Positions 63,201 through 64,000 of a stretch of 64,000 bases of DNA are shown here, one piece after another. Both the position numbers and the translations under genes were made by a program. The DNA is taken from NCBI RefSeq assembly GCF_029227915.1, contig NC_079886.1, positions 6,820,001 through 6,884,000 on the forward strand. The letters run 5' to 3'. The stretch is from Hydractinia symbiolongicarpus (lineage: Eukaryota > Cnidaria > Hydrozoa > Anthoathecata > Hydractiniidae). Below the pieces are notes generated by a model. That model was given only the letters and a program-made list of their open reading frames with translations. It had not been told where the DNA came from and ran no database searches. Position 1 is the first letter of the stretch. Each line of letters begins with the position of its first letter.

Positions 63201-64000
63201 TGACCGTACACGAGTCTCCATGGCGCTTTCTCAGAGTTGGTCTTGGGTTCAAAGACTCTGATATTGATCTTGAAACGCTTCGCTATGCCCTCGAAGTCAA
63301 CGAGCTTCGTAGCACGCACTTCTTCCCTCTTTAGTTTAGGATTCTCGTAGTACTCGCGTGCTATTGCGAGAGCTGGTCTCGTGACACGTTTCTCGCGCTG
63401 CTCTTTTTCTCCACGGTAGTGTACGGCAAGACATCTCCAGACACACAAATTGTCGGTTCTCTCATCCTCCTTGTCAAAGCTGTAGATGCACCTCTTCTTT
63501 CGCAACCAGTCTGGTAAAGGTCCACAGCCTAACAGGGGCTCCCTTGTGGAGATGATCTTGATCTGCACATACTGGAAGACTATTTTCCCTTCGTACGATC
63601 CTGGGGTCTCGATTGTTCTTTCTGGTGGCAAGTACGCCTTCCCCCAAAACTCATGATCTCCTAGATCTAATCGCTGCATTTCACATTTTTCGATAAAGGC
63701 TTCGATGTCAGCTAGGCTCGTAAGCGATCCTTCGCTTCCCTTGGTCTTGTGATACGGAGCCGTGCCACCTCCTGCTTCGTAGATGGTGCAAGCGAAACTG
63801 TAGACTACCTTGAATCTCATGTCTATGTAGGGCGTAATTTTTCGCATGATGGCCTCCGCCAGTGGCTGATTAAGGTTCTTGGAACTATGTTCCGCGTTGC
63901 TGTTGAACCGCCATGTCTTGACACGATTTCCGTCTTCCAACATCTGTGTGTCATTTTCATCAAAAATATGCTGAATGTCTTCGACGCCTTTGGATCAGTT
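60265..64000 (-). pseudogene. Protein-primed DNA polymerase B (Polinton pPolB), disrupted
   Basis: The exonuclease motif HYIVFDFEAL is near 62590 with FNSGKYDLN further on. A Cys-rich insert (HKCNEDCFNKKCKACKKVQK) is followed by palm motif A (GLDANLLYPSRLM, near 61500), motif B (KLKGNTFYGKM, near 60985) and motif C (YMDTDS, near 60700). These define family B polymerases of the protein-primed group, which copy the linear element from its ends. The N-terminal part (63943-62972) has a C2HC-like zinc finger (CEACKQMFTSGGDLTRHKKI). Breaks: TAG at 62971-62969, and a shift between about 62969 and 62910, where KVFYGEGFSYDACKWLE ends in one frame and HIHHALCGHGGERVIRYG continues in the next. A further in-frame TGA lies at 63997-63995 near the window edge. 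Confidence 0.88.

Larger units (their letters stand above)
46045..64000. mobile_element. Polinton/Maverick virus-like DNA transposon (right end off-window)
   Basis: From about 46 kb the DNA is richer in G+C and densely filled with intronless frames on both strands. It carries the Polinton hallmark set: D,D35E integrase (53087), A32-like packaging ATPase (58174 minus), protein-primed DNA polymerase B (about 63943 minus) and a candidate capsid gene pair (51003 plus, 48457 minus). Polintons replicate by their own polymerase and can in principle form virions. No adenain-like cysteine protease was recognised in the visible part. Several enzyme genes carry stops or frameshifts, so this copy is probably not autonomous. 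The start coordinate is approximate. Confidence 0.9.

Noticed and set aside
46045-64000. Adenain-like cysteine protease expected in Polintons
   Set aside because: No frame in the visible part shows a convincing His-Asp/Glu-Gln-Cys protease pattern. It may lie beyond 64000 or be lost. The 78-aa frame at 59257-59493 has a Cys and a His but is too short to claim.

Overview
The window reads as nuclear DNA of an invertebrate animal, most likely a cnidarian (possibly a hydrozoan; this is inference). The first 46 kb are AT-rich, with short GT-AG introns, tRNA-derived SINEs, many miniature transposons and animal gene families: a TACO1-type mitochondrial translation factor, two tandem two-pore potassium channels, three vesicular-amino-acid-transporter-like (SLC32-like) genes, a one-exon Cys-rich seven-transmembrane receptor, and the 5' part of a mannose-6-phosphate-receptor-homology gene.

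Layout of the host part: a partial MRH-domain gene (minus, 0.8-2.5 kb); a SINE split by a 1.54-kb DNA transposon that itself carries a five-exon reading frame (4.8-6.7 kb); repeat-rich intergenic DNA with two more SINE copies (7-12.7 kb); TACO1 with seven exons (plus, 13.3-17.0 kb); two K2P channels (minus, 18.7-23.6 kb); a tandem hairpin-bearing Helitron-like array (24.9-25.6 kb); SLC32-like genes A and B (plus, 26.7-32.7 kb) and C (minus, 35.3-38.5 kb); a 16-copy, 42-bp minisatellite (40.5-41.2 kb); and the receptor (41.8-45.2 kb).

From about 46.0 kb to the right edge the base composition becomes clearly richer in G+C and genes become intronless and packed on both strands. This is a Polinton/Maverick, a virus-like self-synthesizing transposon. 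It has a D,D35E retroviral-type integrase, an A32-like packaging ATPase, a protein-primed family B DNA polymerase, a candidate major capsid protein and penton-like protein, a BRO-N protein, and about ten small unrecognised proteins, several with membrane segments. The right end and both terminal inverted repeats are not identified; the polymerase runs towards or past the window edge. The replication and integration genes are broken: an in-frame TAG in integrase, a 1-nt shift in the ATPase, and a TAG plus a frameshift in the polymerase. The candidate capsid genes are open, so this copy looks young but no longer autonomous.

The most unusual signals are: (1) AATAAATG, or AATAAA plus 0-2 nt plus ATG, at the start of nearly every putative structural gene of the Polinton but not at integrase or BRO, reminiscent of the TAAATG late promoter of large DNA viruses; (2) a 57-bp GC-rich palindrome-bearing element translated in the same frame inside two unrelated Polinton proteins; (3) the five-exon gene carried between the inverted repeats of a small transposon nested in a SINE; (4) an about 400-bp near-identical tract between SLC32-like genes A and B, which points to gene conversion.
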